From the NCBI RefSeq assembly GCF_006770265.1, contig NZ_CP017194.1, positions 1,364,001 to 1,428,000 of the forward strand: 64,000 bases of DNA. Reading direction: 5' to 3'. A program made the translations under genes and the position numbers. The stretch's first letter is position 1. The number at the start of each line of letters is the position of its first letter. Shown here piece by piece: positions 8,401 through 18,442 of this stretch. The notes beneath the pieces were generated by a model. It was not told where the DNA came from and did not search any database. It saw only the letters and a list, made by a program, of their open reading frames with translations. The stretch comes from Lactococcus carnosus. Its GTDB lineage: Bacteria; Bacillota; Bacilli; Lactobacillales; Streptococcaceae.

Positions 8401-8415
8401 CTCTATTCTCATATC

Positions 8416-9615
<1,200 letters not shown>

Positions 9616-9742
9616 TTATTAACTTTATTATTATAGCATGTTTAGCTAGCGAATACTAGATATGGGCTTGATTGACAAGCAGGCATAAGACGCACTAGGC
9701 TACTACTATCATCCCTGTCATAAGCGCCAATTCCCTTGCCTA

Positions 9743-9751
9743 TGATATAAT
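9743..9751 (+). promoter_or_regulatory. Extended -10 upstream of the S51 peptidase gene
   Basis: TGATATAAT (TGn-TATAAT) about 50 nt before the ATG at 9805, with no clear -35. AAAGGAG lies 8 nt before the start codon. Confidence 0.5.
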
Positions 9752-9804
9752 AGGGACAAGCAGTTTAAACAACATCATACCTTATCAGATCAAAGGAGTA
9801 TCAC

Positions 9805-10416
9805 ATGAAACAATTATTCCTCGCATCGTCTTTTGAAGATGTCGCCCACCGTTTACCTGAATTTGCTGGCCAAGCTATTAAAGGTAAAGTCGTCACATTT
9901 ATCCCAACAGCTAATGTCTCTCAAGAAAACCATGGCTATGTGCTAGCAGCTAAAAAAGCCTTTGAAGCACTTGGTATGATTGTTGACGAACTAGAAGTTT
10001 CTACAGCATCTGCTGTAGATATCAAGCGCAAACTCGAAAACAATGATGCCATCTATGTCTCAGGTGGTAACACCTTCTTCCTACGCCAGGAACTTGCCAT
10101 TACAGGTGCTGATCGCTTGATTATCGAGCAAGTCAATCAAGGGAAGCTCTACATCGGAGAATCTGCTGGCTCCGTTATCACATCGCCTGACATCGCCTAT
10201 ATTTCAGCCATGGATAGTATCAAAAAAGCACCTCTGTTGACTAGCACGCAAGGGCTGAATCTCGTTGATTTCTATACGTTGCCTCATTATAATAGTGCAC
10301 CCTTTGAGGCCGATGCTGAGACAATCATAGCTGACTATGGTCATAAAGTCAATCTCAAACCGATTACAAATGCACAAATCATCACTGTTTTAGGAGATAA
10401 AGTAGCGATTATTTAA
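9805..10416 (+). CDS. Peptidase S51 family protein (dipeptidase E-like)
   Basis: 203 residues. The S51 nucleophile elbow GESAGS is near residue 118, YVSGGNTFFLRQEL near 89 forms the family glycine-rich loop, and LPHYNSAP near 172 supplies the His. Cytosolic serine peptidase of the PepE (Asp-X dipeptidase) group; the exact specificity cannot be read. Single-gene unit with its own extended -10 and a terminator. Confidence 0.85.
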   Translation: MKQLFLASSFEDVAHRLPEFAGQAIKGKVVTFIPTANVSQENHGYVLAAKKAFEALGMIVDELEVSTASAVDIKRKLENNDAIYVSGGNTFFLRQELAITGADRLIIEQVNQGKLYIGESAGSVITSPDIAYISAMDSIKKAPLLTSTQGLNLVDFYTLPHYNSAPFEADAETIIADYGHKVNLKPITNAQIITVLGDKVAII

Positions 10417-10422
10417 GGCATG

Positions 10423-10460
10423 AAAAACGACCCACCTAGGCCTAGGAGAGTCGTTTTTTT
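10423..10460 (+). terminator. Terminator after the S51 peptidase gene
   Basis: AAAACGAC ... GTCGTTTTTTT with an inner CCTAGG/CCTAGG pairing, starting 7 nt beyond the stop. The T run is on the plus strand. The A run on the other side also lets it act for the converging mannosidase gene. Confidence 0.8.
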
Positions 10461-10501
10461 GATGCGATGTCGCTTGCTTTAGTTTCGTCAGACAAATCCC
10501 A

Positions 10502-13171
10502 TTATTCAAACTCAATATAAAGACTAATGAATTTAGCATGACCAACTTCTGGTATCACGATACAATCAGATGACACTGATAGGTCTTGCTTAGTTGCTTC
10601 TTTTAAGTTGACCAGTTCGGCAAGTTTGACTGCTTGGTTAACCTTTATTTTGATGGTTTCTGGTGTCTGATAATTCCCATTATAGTATCTCAAGATAAGC
10701 CCATCTCGATTTTCAGCTTTTTTAACCGTACTGAGGACCAAGGCGCCAGTCGTTTCAAATAAACTGTTGCTAAGTGGCAAGTATTTTTCAACATCAAATT
10801 GTGTAAATCTGAGGCGTGTATTCAAGTATTCAGCGTACTGATAGAGTTCAAGGCCTTTAAGGTAGTGATTAACCTGATTTGACAGTGCATAATCAGATAA
10901 GCTACCTTGATAATAGACGACTGAAAAATCATAGGTCATTTTTTGATGTAATTGAGCATCCGGTGTTTCGATGACCGATTCTCCAGATGCGCGACCTGGT
11001 CTATATAGCAAATCTGCTTTGCCCATGAACCCATACGTTCTAAACAGTGTCAGTCTGATGGTATCATAAGCGTCGCCGACAATCTCATATTCTCTCACTG
11101 CTTTAGGCACTAGCGCCACACCACGCGCTTCATTCTCTAAGGAGACGAAACTTTGGCATGTTTCGATGGCAATCGGTACTTCATTCCATGACGCCTGATC
11201 TGCTTCCCATAAAGCCATGTCGTGTTCTCGAACAACCGGACGCTTCAAGACGCCAAACTGTTGGTCTGCATAGGAGAATTTTGAGGCGATAGCAGTATCA
11301 AATAGGACACAGAGTCTATGACTATCGGCATGTCGATTATCAACTGAGCAAGAGAAATCTATGAAGGCCGTATTTTGCTTGAGTTTAATCGTTAAGGAGA
11401 CTGGTAGTGTCACATCGTTTTCGCCTGATGCACGCGCTGATAAGTTTTCAGGAACTTGCATCCTATAGCTTAAGACGAGTGTGCTGATAATGTCCGATTT
11501 TTCTACTATGATCTCGGGTGAGAACTCAGTAGATTGAATCACCCTATCTTGTCGTGGTGGCGAGTAGTTAAACGAATCCCCATCATCCCCATTTTCTTCT
11601 AGTATGGCCTGATCTTTGTACCAGATATTTAATTTTTTATCTAGGATATCTACTGAATTGCGTGCATTAACTTGAATCTTATAAAAGGCATTTTCAATAC
11701 AAGTATCCAGACTTTTTTCCAATGGTTGGTGGGTGACTTTCCCAAGATTGAGATGAAATTGTTGATAGCCAAAGGCATTGACATCAGCTAAAGCGATAGC
11801 AATCTCGACTTTATAGACACGACCGGGTCTAAATTGCGCTTTGCTTCCATCCAACACATTACCTTGTCCTAGCACGTAGTCCGTCTGATCTATTGCTGAT
11901 AAAATCGTATACGGATAGGCATTTCCTGCCTCATCTTCAATAGCAAAATCTAGTTGTGGTACATATAAAGTCGTTTCAAAAACACCTGACATGGCTTGTG
12001 ATGCCGTATTGAAGGCTGTGAGGGTTATGTCTGCTTTATTGTCCATATGCATGACAAGTTCACGCAGCTTCAGCTCTACCAAATTTTCTGCCAGATCTTT
12101 TGCTTTTTTATACCGCAAATAAATGTCTTCGTTGGTCGTATCAGATACGCAAGAGCCGATAGAGTCATGCGCTGCATTCTCAAACATCAGTTTCCATATT
12201 TCTTTCACCACTTCAGTTGGATAGTCAAATCCCAAACTAGTCGACATCGATAAGATTGGCTCCAGTTTATTGATCAAGTAGTTTTGTACTTCTGTGTTCA
12301 GTTTTTTTAAGTCTGGCCGTGATGAAAAGATGGACTTGTGAATCCGCATCATCTTACCATTTAACAACTCACCTGAAACTTGTTCTAGTTGGGGGTGTTG
12401 TGCCTTTATACTATTAATGTAAGCTTCGAATGTGGAGATTTCCAAATCAAACTCGTCGTATGCCATGTTCATTTTTGCGACGAGTTCACTGAGATTTTCT
12501 CTAGCTGGTGCTTGGTCAAAGCCATTAGGGAAAAGGACTTGATCAGTTGTACTACGGTCCCAAACTGTTTTAAAGGGATCTTCCTTTAAAAACTGAGATA
12601 GTCCGTCATTTTCTGGAATATCTCCACCAATATAATAGCCTGACGGTATTTGATAGACATTGACAACACTGCCATCTTCACCACGCCATGTATACTCCGT
12701 ATGTTTGACATCATCATCACTGACGCCACGCCAAAACAGGGTATCTTCAATCTCGAATTCTCTATAAATTTGTGGCATAGCTGCAGACTGGCCAAATGAA
12801 TCTGGTACATAGCCGACAGGCATATAGCCACCTACAGCATCACTGATGGCCATTCCATATTGCATATTTCTGACAATACTTTCTCCAGAAATGACCAGTT
12901 GGTCCGTCTGTGTATACCATGGCCCAACAATCAACTTACCTGCTTTGACTAGTTTTTCAATGGTTGCTTGATCTTCTGGCCGCCATGCAAGATAATCATC
13001 TAATAAAGAGGCTTGACCATCGAGTACAAAATGCGCATAGCCCTTATCTGCTGATAAAAGTGCGAGTACTTTTTGTAAATTATGCATCAAATATAGTTTA
13101 GATCTGCTGGTTGTAAAATACCACTCACGATCCCAATGAGAATGTGGTACGACATGAACTTTCTTAATCAT
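10502..13171 (-). CDS. GH38 alpha-mannosidase (MngB-like)
   Basis: 889 residues. The GH38 N-terminal motif VHVVPHSHWDREWYFT (residues 5-20) carries the zinc ligands His and Asp. GYVPDSFGQSAAMPQI near 140 holds the nucleophile Asp, and AAHDSIGSC near 345 the third metal-site region. In the cytosol this family hydrolyses alpha-mannosides delivered by a PTS; in E. coli MngB acts on 6-phospho-mannosylglycerate. Here it is followed upstream by IIC, IIB and IIA genes in one operon, which supports a phosphorylated alpha-mannoside substrate. Mannosylglycerate itself is inference. Confidence 0.92.
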   Translation of the reverse strand: MIKKVHVVPHSHWDREWYFTTSRSKLYLMHNLQKVLALLSADKGYAHFVLDGQASLLDDYLAWRPEDQATIEKLVKAGKLIVGPWYTQTDQLVISGESIVRNMQYGMAISDAVGGYMPVGYVPDSFGQSAAMPQIYREFEIEDTLFWRGVSDDDVKHTEYTWRGEDGSVVNVYQIPSGYYIGGDIPENDGLSQFLKEDPFKTVWDRSTTDQVLFPNGFDQAPARENLSELVAKMNMAYDEFDLEISTFEAYINSIKAQHPQLEQVSGELLNGKMMRIHKSIFSSRPDLKKLNTEVQNYLINKLEPILSMSTSLGFDYPTEVVKEIWKLMFENAAHDSIGSCVSDTTNEDIYLRYKKAKDLAENLVELKLRELVMHMDNKADITLTAFNTASQAMSGVFETTLYVPQLDFAIEDEAGNAYPYTILSAIDQTDYVLGQGNVLDGSKAQFRPGRVYKVEIAIALADVNAFGYQQFHLNLGKVTHQPLEKSLDTCIENAFYKIQVNARNSVDILDKKLNIWYKDQAILEENGDDGDSFNYSPPRQDRVIQSTEFSPEIIVEKSDIISTLVLSYRMQVPENLSARASGENDVTLPVSLTIKLKQNTAFIDFSCSVDNRHADSHRLCVLFDTAIASKFSYADQQFGVLKRPVVREHDMALWEADQASWNEVPIAIETCQSFVSLENEARGVALVPKAVREYEIVGDAYDTIRLTLFRTYGFMGKADLLYRPGRASGESVIETPDAQLHQKMTYDFSVVYYQGSLSDYALSNQVNHYLKGLELYQYAEYLNTRLRFTQFDVEKYLPLSNSLFETTGALVLSTVKKAENRDGLILRYYNGNYQTPETIKIKVNQAVKLAELVNLKEATKQDLSVSSDCIVIPEVGHAKFISLYIEFE

Positions 13172-13230
13172 CTTAACCCTTTCTATTGAAAAACATATAT
13201 CCAGGATATATGTTTTTTCAGGTACATGCT

Positions 13231-14325
13231 TTATTCAAAGCTAATTTCAATATCATCAACGCTCATCGTTTCACCCATTGCTTCTGATTTAAAGTTAACA
13301 AGCAAAGGTGCGACAAATCCGATAAAGGCAGCTCCTGCAAATAAGCCTACTAGATAAGCCCAACCGTTACCAACTGTAAAGAAGCCATAGACGCCACCTA
13401 CTGGAGGCATTTTAGCATACATGCCTAAGCTAACCCCAATACCTGATGCCAAAGCACCACCAATCATATTTACGGGGACTAACTTGAGTGGATTGATCAT
13501 GGTAAAGGGAATTGCACCTTCTGTGATCCCGATGAAGCCCATCACGTAATTATTTCGGCTTGCATCTAATAGCTCATGACTCATTTTATTTTTATGGAAG
13601 AGTGATGCCAATGCATACCCCATCGGTACTGCACAAATCGCGACATTTACGATAATTGCTGGTAAGAAAATGCCTTCAGTTAGTAACACATTCCCCGCCA
13701 TCCAAGAGGCTTTATTAATTGGACCTCCTAGGTCAGAGCCAATCATAGCACCCATAATGACAGCTAGCAATACTTTATTGACATCGTTTTCAATCATGGC
13801 TTTAATCCAGGACACGAGTCCTGTATTAATCAAGCCCAGTGGGCCTGATAGAATAACCCCCATGATTAAGGCAACCGATAGCGTCGCTGCTAATGGAAAA
13901 ACGATTAATGGTAAGATGCTGTTATATTTTTCAGGTACTTTGATATGGTTCTTACACCAAACAACAGCGTAACCTGCGACAAACCCGGCAATCATGGCAC
14001 CGAGGAAACCGGCATTTGTTTTAGAGGCAATCGCACCACCGATAAGCCCCGCACCTAGTGCTGATTTATCTGAAATCGAATAAGCAATAAAACCTGCAAG
14101 CACTGTATTGATTAAGCCGATACCAGTCCAACCAACTTGCTCAACTAAGTATAAATAGTGCTCGAATCCAGCTGTTTTGGCAAATGGATCTAGGCTAGTA
14201 ATCCCCATTGCAAGCGCTATCATTTTAGGAATAGCAACAACGAGAGATGCCCCAATGATCATCGGTAGGGCAAAACTAATCCCCGTCATCAGATGGCCTT
14301 TTGCCGTGTTTAGAAATTTTTTCAT
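13231..14325 (-). CDS. PTS fructose-family transporter subunit IIC
   Basis: 364 residues, polytopic, start MKKFLNTAKGHLMTGISFALP with GGAG 6 nt upstream of the ATG at 14325. An upstream in-frame ATG (14364) has no ribosome binding site. The family pattern GITEGAIPF near residue 260 is the substrate-binding loop. Imports and, with IIB, phosphorylates a sugar, probably the alpha-mannoside cleaved by the neighbouring GH38 enzyme. Confidence 0.92.
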   Translation of the reverse strand: MKKFLNTAKGHLMTGISFALPMIIGASLVVAIPKMIALAMGITSLDPFAKTAGFEHYLYLVEQVGWTGIGLINTVLAGFIAYSISDKSALGAGLIGGAIASKTNAGFLGAMIAGFVAGYAVVWCKNHIKVPEKYNSILPLIVFPLAATLSVALIMGVILSGPLGLINTGLVSWIKAMIENDVNKVLLAVIMGAMIGSDLGGPINKASWMAGNVLLTEGIFLPAIIVNVAICAVPMGYALASLFHKNKMSHELLDASRNNYVMGFIGITEGAIPFTMINPLKLVPVNMIGGALASGIGVSLGMYAKMPPVGGVYGFFTVGNGWAYLVGLFAGAAFIGFVAPLLVNFKSEAMGETMSVDDIEISFE

Positions 14326-14372
14326 ATCCTTCTCCTTTGTAATTTCTAGAAATTTATCAGTCAATCGCTGCC

Positions 14373-14690
14373 CTACTCATCACCTGAAACTGCCTGCACG
14401 CATTTTTTTAGCACAGCTTCTGGCGCTTTAATGCAGGTTGTGATATTAATCCGAATCTGCTTTTTACCTTGAAAGCGTTCTTGTCCAGTAATTTTTTGAT
14501 CCGTCGCAAGTAAGACAAAGTCAGCTGCCTCGATTTCTGCAGCAGTGAGTTTATTCACCTGCCCCATCGACCCTTGCTGTTCAATACGCACTTCATAGCC
14601 TAATTTTGGTCCGGCTTTTTCTAGTGCTTTGGCAGCCATTGGTGTATGTGCTAGTCCTGCTGGACAAGAGGTAATCCCTACAATTTTCAT
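14373..14690 (-). CDS. PTS fructose-family subunit IIB
   Basis: 105 residues. MKIVGITSCPAGLAHTPMAA carries the phosphorylated Cys at position 9. Start chosen at the ATG at 14690; an ATG five codons upstream overlaps the IIA stop region and may be used instead. Transfers phosphate from IIA to the sugar bound by IIC. Confidence 0.92.
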   Translation of the reverse strand: MKIVGITSCPAGLAHTPMAAKALEKAGPKLGYEVRIEQQGSMGQVNKLTAAEIEAADFVLLATDQKITGQERFQGKKQIRINITTCIKAPEAVLKKCVQAVSGDE

Positions 14691-14691
14691 A

Positions 14692-15147
14692 TCAATACTC
14701 TCCATTCATTGCGCTCGAAATTGTTTTTGTTAATAAGGTCACGTCATCTGTATGCTTGATGATATCTGTAAATGCTTCTTCCATTAATGAAGTCGCAATC
14801 TGACTAATCATTTGCAGATGAACCATGCCTTCAAACTCTGATGGCACTAATAATGCAAAGACATTAGCCACAGGTTTGTCGTCAAATGTCTCCCACTCGA
14901 TTGGTTGACTCAGCTTCAAAAATAAAACAATGGGTTCATTAATAAACGCAGCTTTGGCGTGTGGAATGGCAAATGAATCTTGCAATCCTGTAGACACCTC
15001 ACGTTCTCTTCTTAAAAACGCCTCAACTAAAGCGTCGCCATCAGCAACAATCTTATGTGTCACAGCATAGTCCGCTATATATTCAAACAAGGCTAATTTA
15101 TCTTTTACTGTGACGTCTAATAAAATGTTTTCATTCCTAAATTCCAT
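14692..15147 (-). CDS. PTS fructose-family subunit IIA
   Basis: 151 residues. The phospho-acceptor His lies in FAIPHAKAAF near residue 64, preceded by LRREREVSTGLQDS. First gene of the IIA-IIB-IIC-mannosidase operon. AAAGGAAAAATGAG lies before the ATG, giving a usable AAGGA site. Confidence 0.92.
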   Translation of the reverse strand: MEFRNENILLDVTVKDKLALFEYIADYAVTHKIVADGDALVEAFLRREREVSTGLQDSFAIPHAKAAFINEPIVLFLKLSQPIEWETFDDKPVANVFALLVPSEFEGMVHLQMISQIATSLMEEAFTDIIKHTDDVTLLTKTISSAMNGEY

Positions 15148-15217
15148 CTCATTTTTCCTTTCTTAAGGACAGCTCATATATCTGAGTATGAAGTGGTGCC
15201 CTAAATGCTATAGACCA

Positions 15218-15246
15218 AATATACCATGTCATAATAGTTGTGTCAC
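15218..15246 (-). promoter_or_regulatory. Promoter of the mannoside PTS operon
   Basis: Minus strand GTGACA (15246-15241), 17-nt spacer, TATATT (15223-15218), 70 nt upstream of the IIA start. Five of six matches in each box. It is untouched by the IS insertion. Confidence 0.65.
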
Positions 15247-15249
15247 TAA

Positions 15250-15277
15250 CTTAAACTGCCAAAAGTTTAAGCAGTTT
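15250..15277. promoter_or_regulatory. Putative operator of the PRD activator
   Basis: Two interlocked inverted repeats, CTTAAAC (15250-15256)/GTTTAAG (15265-15271) and AAACTGC (15253-15259)/GCAGTTT (15271-15277), sit 4 nt upstream of the -35 box, where a MtlR/LicR-type activator would bind. The IS target duplication begins 3 nt beyond it. Confidence 0.55.
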
Positions 15278-15279
15278 GA

Positions 15280-15292
15280 TAAAAAAAAAATT
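15280..15292. repeat. Target-site duplication, left copy, IS30 copy 1
   Basis: T, ten A residues, TT. The same 13 nt occur at 16349-16361 directly after the right end of the element. Confidence 0.75.
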
Positions 15293-16348
15293 GGCAAATT
15301 GTAAAATTAGTTTAGCCACCCTGAAGCAAGCAAAAAACATCTGAATCTCTTATACTTGAATTGTAAGATAACAAGTAGGAAGGTATTCAGATGCAAGACC
15401 ATTATAACACACGATGTAAAGAATTAACTTATCCAGAACGACAATGTATTGAACGTTGGCACAACAAAGATAAGCTCAGTAATCGTCAGATTGCACTTCT
15501 CTTAGGTAAAGCCCCTCAAACGATAAATAATGAAGTGCTATTAGGTCTGGTTCAACTTAAAACAAAGACCAAGTATTCATCAAGACGAGCTCAAGAACTG
15601 CACAAAGTCAATAAACAACATTGTGGTAGAAAATCAAAGCTGAGTTCTGACTTGAATCAAAAAATTTCAGAAGGTGTCCGAGATAAACAATCGCTTGAAG
15701 TGATTTTACAAAGTTTTATTGGTCTCGTTTGCCTCAAAACGCTCTACAACTGGCTTGAAAAGGGTTGGCTTGATGTAAAATACCATGAGTTGCTTTATCC
15801 GCACTATAAAAAGGCGAAAAAGCTCCGTAAAACACAACCGAAACGTCCGTTTGGTTTGTCTATTGAGGAACGTCCAGAGGAAATCAATAACCGTTCTGGC
15901 TTCGGTCACTGGGAGATTGATACGGTCATTTTAACAAGGGCGAAGAATGAATGCTTATTGACGTTGACAGAACGTGTGACACGCTTTGAGGTGATACGAT
16001 TAATCCCAGATAAGTCAGCACGATCGGTCAATACAGCGCTTCAATCCCTACAAGAGCAGCTAGTGTTTAAGTCCATCACTTCAGACAATGGGAGAGAGTT
16101 TGCCAAGCTAGGTGAAGCAGTCACTTGTCCTGTATATTATTGCCATGCTTATGCAAGTTTTGAGAGGGGAACAAATGAAAATCACAATCGCATGATTCGC
16201 CGTTTCTTGCCTAAAGGGACAATAAAAACGACTTCGCAGGAAGTCGCTAAAATTGAAACGTGGATGAACAACTATCCAAGAAAAATGTTCAAGTATCGGA
16301 CACCATCTCAGATGTTGCAGGGTGGCTAAATTAAACTTGCAATTTGCC
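15293..16348 (+). mobile_element. IS30-family insertion sequence, copy 1 (1056 bp)
   Basis: The ends are imperfect 31-bp inverted repeats starting GGCAAATTG and finishing TTTAGCCACCCTG, with 4 mismatches. The element holds one transposase gene (15391-16329) and is flanked by 13-bp direct repeats. Its transposase product is identical to that of the element at 45965-47020, and the compared ends are also identical. It lies in the divergent regulatory region between the mannoside PTS operon and its regulator. Confidence 0.95.
15391..16329 (+). CDS. IS30-family transposase (copy 1)
   Basis: 312 residues. An N-terminal helix-turn-helix (YPERQCIERWHNKDKLSNRQ, about 14-33) is followed by a DDE integrase core: HWEIDTV near 172 (first Asp), SITSDNGREF near 228 (second Asp), and FERGTNENHNRMIRRFLP near 253 (Glu). 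The C-terminus YRTPSQMLQGG is typical of IS30. The GGAAGG before the ATG serves as ribosome binding site. The gene is intact, so the element may be active. Confidence 0.96.
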   Translation: MQDHYNTRCKELTYPERQCIERWHNKDKLSNRQIALLLGKAPQTINNEVLLGLVQLKTKTKYSSRRAQELHKVNKQHCGRKSKLSSDLNQKISEGVRDKQSLEVILQSFIGLVCLKTLYNWLEKGWLDVKYHELLYPHYKKAKKLRKTQPKRPFGLSIEERPEEINNRSGFGHWEIDTVILTRAKNECLLTLTERVTRFEVIRLIPDKSARSVNTALQSLQEQLVFKSITSDNGREFAKLGEAVTCPVYYCHAYASFERGTNENHNRMIRRFLPKGTIKTTSQEVAKIETWMNNYPRKMFKYRTPSQMLQGG

Positions 16349-16361
16349 TAAAAAAAAAATT
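16349..16361. repeat. Target-site duplication, right copy, IS30 copy 1
   Basis: Exact repeat of 15280-15292 (T, A10, TT) on the right side of the element. Confidence 0.75.
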
Positions 16362-16397
16362 ACTCATTTAACCACTCTATTTAGGAAATAAAATAAA

Positions 16398-16426
16398 ATG
16401 ACCTGTCTATACCACCATGCTATAAT
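16398..16426 (+). promoter_or_regulatory. Promoter of the PRD regulator gene
   Basis: ATGACC (16398-16403), 17-nt spacer, TATAAT (16421-16426) preceded by TG (extended -10). It lies 37 nt right of the IS target duplication, so the insertion left it intact. Confidence 0.65.
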
Positions 16427-16454
16427 GAAGTTAATAGCAAAACTGGAGGTCAAC

Positions 16455-18392
16455 ATGTCACACTTATTTTTTCAAAGACTAGATAATATTTTAAATTATC
16501 TTCTGATACAAACTGATCCGGTCACCCTAGATAACTTAAGTCAAGTGACTAAAGTATCGAGCCGGACCCTACGTTCAGATATTAAAACAATCAATGACCA
16601 TATCGTCTCTCACGGTGCCGAGATTATTTTACTTAGAAAAAAAGGCTATGTTGTGACCTACCAAGATAAAGCTACATTCCATGCTTTTTGGTCTAAAGAT
16701 AATTCTGGAACCTTTTTATTTACCACTGCAGATGCTAGATTACGCTATCTATTGCGCATATTTCTAACCTCTGATGCGTATATCACACAAGATGAGTTGT
16801 TAAACATCTTATATGTCAGTCAAAATACCTTATACAATGATTTTCGGGCCCTAAGAGATATACTCGCTAATTATAAGTTGAAATTCGTCAATAAGAGTAA
16901 CCTTGGCTATACACTAGTTGGTGAGGAGCAAGATATTCGCTATGCCATTAATCATGCTATTTTTCAAGAAGACTTATCGGAATTTATTACCGCCACAAAT
17001 ACAGTAGAAAAAGATATTTGCATGAACATCGATTATCAGCAATTTAACTCCTTATTTTGGCACGACCTCAATCCACTCATCAAGGTTGATTCTGATTACT
17101 TTCATCGCAATGCCTTCGCAAATCTGCTATTAACTGTCAGTCGGATTTCTGATGGTTATACACTTGATTTTTTTGAACAGGATGTTTCTTTAACAGCAGC
17201 ATCTCACGAGAAAATCGTACAGTTTGTAGCTAATCTAGAGAGTGCCTTTCAGATTAGGTTTAATCCAAGCGAAAAAAAATATGTCGACTATATTTTATCT
17301 GAGAATTTCCCACATCTGATTGCTTCAGATGCAGATCATGTGAATCAGCAACTGGCAGAAGATATCGTCAACTCAATATTGAGTAACTTAAAAAAGAGTA
17401 CAGGTGCAAAATGGGTAACTGATGTAAGTCTTAAGCAAAATCTGAAGGAGCATATCCGTAGGCTCTTACAAATACATACCATAAATGGCAACAGGCATAA
17501 CCCGATATTAGAGTCCGTCAAAAATAATTTCCCCTATCCTTTTGAGTTGGCTGTCATTGTCATCCAAGAAGTTGAAGACACCTATGGTATCTCTTTTTCT
17601 GAAGATGAACTCTCCTTTATCGCTTTGTATTTTGCCAGTGCTATCGAGAGTTTTAAAGATAAACGCAGCAGTTTTTCCCTAGCAATTGTTTGTGGCACTG
17701 GGATGACACTCAGCTCCATTATCGAAAGTAAGATAAGACGAAAATTTCCTGATACCTTCTCCGACATCGAAAAAATATCTTATCTAGAGTTTGAAGCGAG
17801 ACAAAGTCAAGCACAGTTTGACCTGATTATTACAACGATACCAATTCCAAACAAGGCACCTCATATCATCTTTTTAGATATCAATTACTTTGATACTGCT
17901 TTTAAACAGATCGAGAGAGCGATTAACACACTTAGTACGGTTGTGCCGCCAACTAGTCTGTATCAAGACAAACATTTTTATGTGATCAATGACCAATTAA
18001 CTAAAGCAGCGCTGTTTGCAAAAATGCATGACGCCTTAGCCGATAATACCTTTGTGACGCATCACTTTATCCAACAAATTATCGCAAGAGAGGCGATTTC
18101 TGACACCTTAATCAATGACGTGATTGCACTCCCACATCCTATAGGTGACAGTGTTAAAATCAGTACTATTTTCCCTGTTATTGCCCCAAAAGGCATCGAA
18201 TGGGGTGACTCAAAACGTGTCAAGTTCATCTTTTTTATGGCAATTCGACCTGATGATGTCAGTAAGGTGCAATATGTCTATGATGCCTTATTGGACTTCA
18301 TTTCTTCTGAAAAGAAGCAAGACCTCTTACTTAAAACCCCCACTTTTGATATCCTATTATCCCTTTTAACGACAAATGACGATGTCGCGTAA
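16455..18392 (+). CDS. PRD-containing transcriptional activator (MtlR/LicR type) with EIIB- and EIIA-like domains
   Basis: 645 residues from the ATG at 16455, with GGAGGT 4 nt upstream; an earlier in-frame ATG at 16398 lies in the promoter. Order: DNA-binding HTH (about 1-75, VSSRTLRSDIKTIN), a second HTH (about 95-160), PRD1 and PRD2 (about 165-390), a Gat-like EIIB with Cys in LAIVCGTGM (near 415), and a mannitol-type EIIA with His in ALPHPIGD (near 560). PTS phosphorylation of the PRD and EII sites sets activity. Divergent from the mannoside PTS operon, which it probably activates. Confidence 0.92.
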   Translation: MSHLFFQRLDNILNYLLIQTDPVTLDNLSQVTKVSSRTLRSDIKTINDHIVSHGAEIILLRKKGYVVTYQDKATFHAFWSKDNSGTFLFTTADARLRYLLRIFLTSDAYITQDELLNILYVSQNTLYNDFRALRDILANYKLKFVNKSNLGYTLVGEEQDIRYAINHAIFQEDLSEFITATNTVEKDICMNIDYQQFNSLFWHDLNPLIKVDSDYFHRNAFANLLLTVSRISDGYTLDFFEQDVSLTAASHEKIVQFVANLESAFQIRFNPSEKKYVDYILSENFPHLIASDADHVNQQLAEDIVNSILSNLKKSTGAKWVTDVSLKQNLKEHIRRLLQIHTINGNRHNPILESVKNNFPYPFELAVIVIQEVEDTYGISFSEDELSFIALYFASAIESFKDKRSSFSLAIVCGTGMTLSSIIESKIRRKFPDTFSDIEKISYLEFEARQSQAQFDLIITTIPIPNKAPHIIFLDINYFDTAFKQIERAINTLSTVVPPTSLYQDKHFYVINDQLTKAALFAKMHDALADNTFVTHHFIQQIIAREAISDTLINDVIALPHPIGDSVKISTIFPVIAPKGIEWGDSKRVKFIFFMAIRPDDVSKVQYVYDALLDFISSEKKQDLLLKTPTFDILLSLLTTNDDVA

Positions 18393-18442
18393 CAAACAAG
18401 AGCGATTGACCGCTAAATTCACCAATTATGTTAAAATAAGGT

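Noticed and set aside
15281-15290. Poly-A tracts beside IS copy 1 as a sequencing artefact
   Set aside because: Both flanks show exactly T, ten A residues and TT, which is best explained as a target duplication.
15706-15909. Antisense ORF inside the IS30 transposase (also at 46404-46607)
   Set aside because: Shadow frame repeated only because the IS is repeated.
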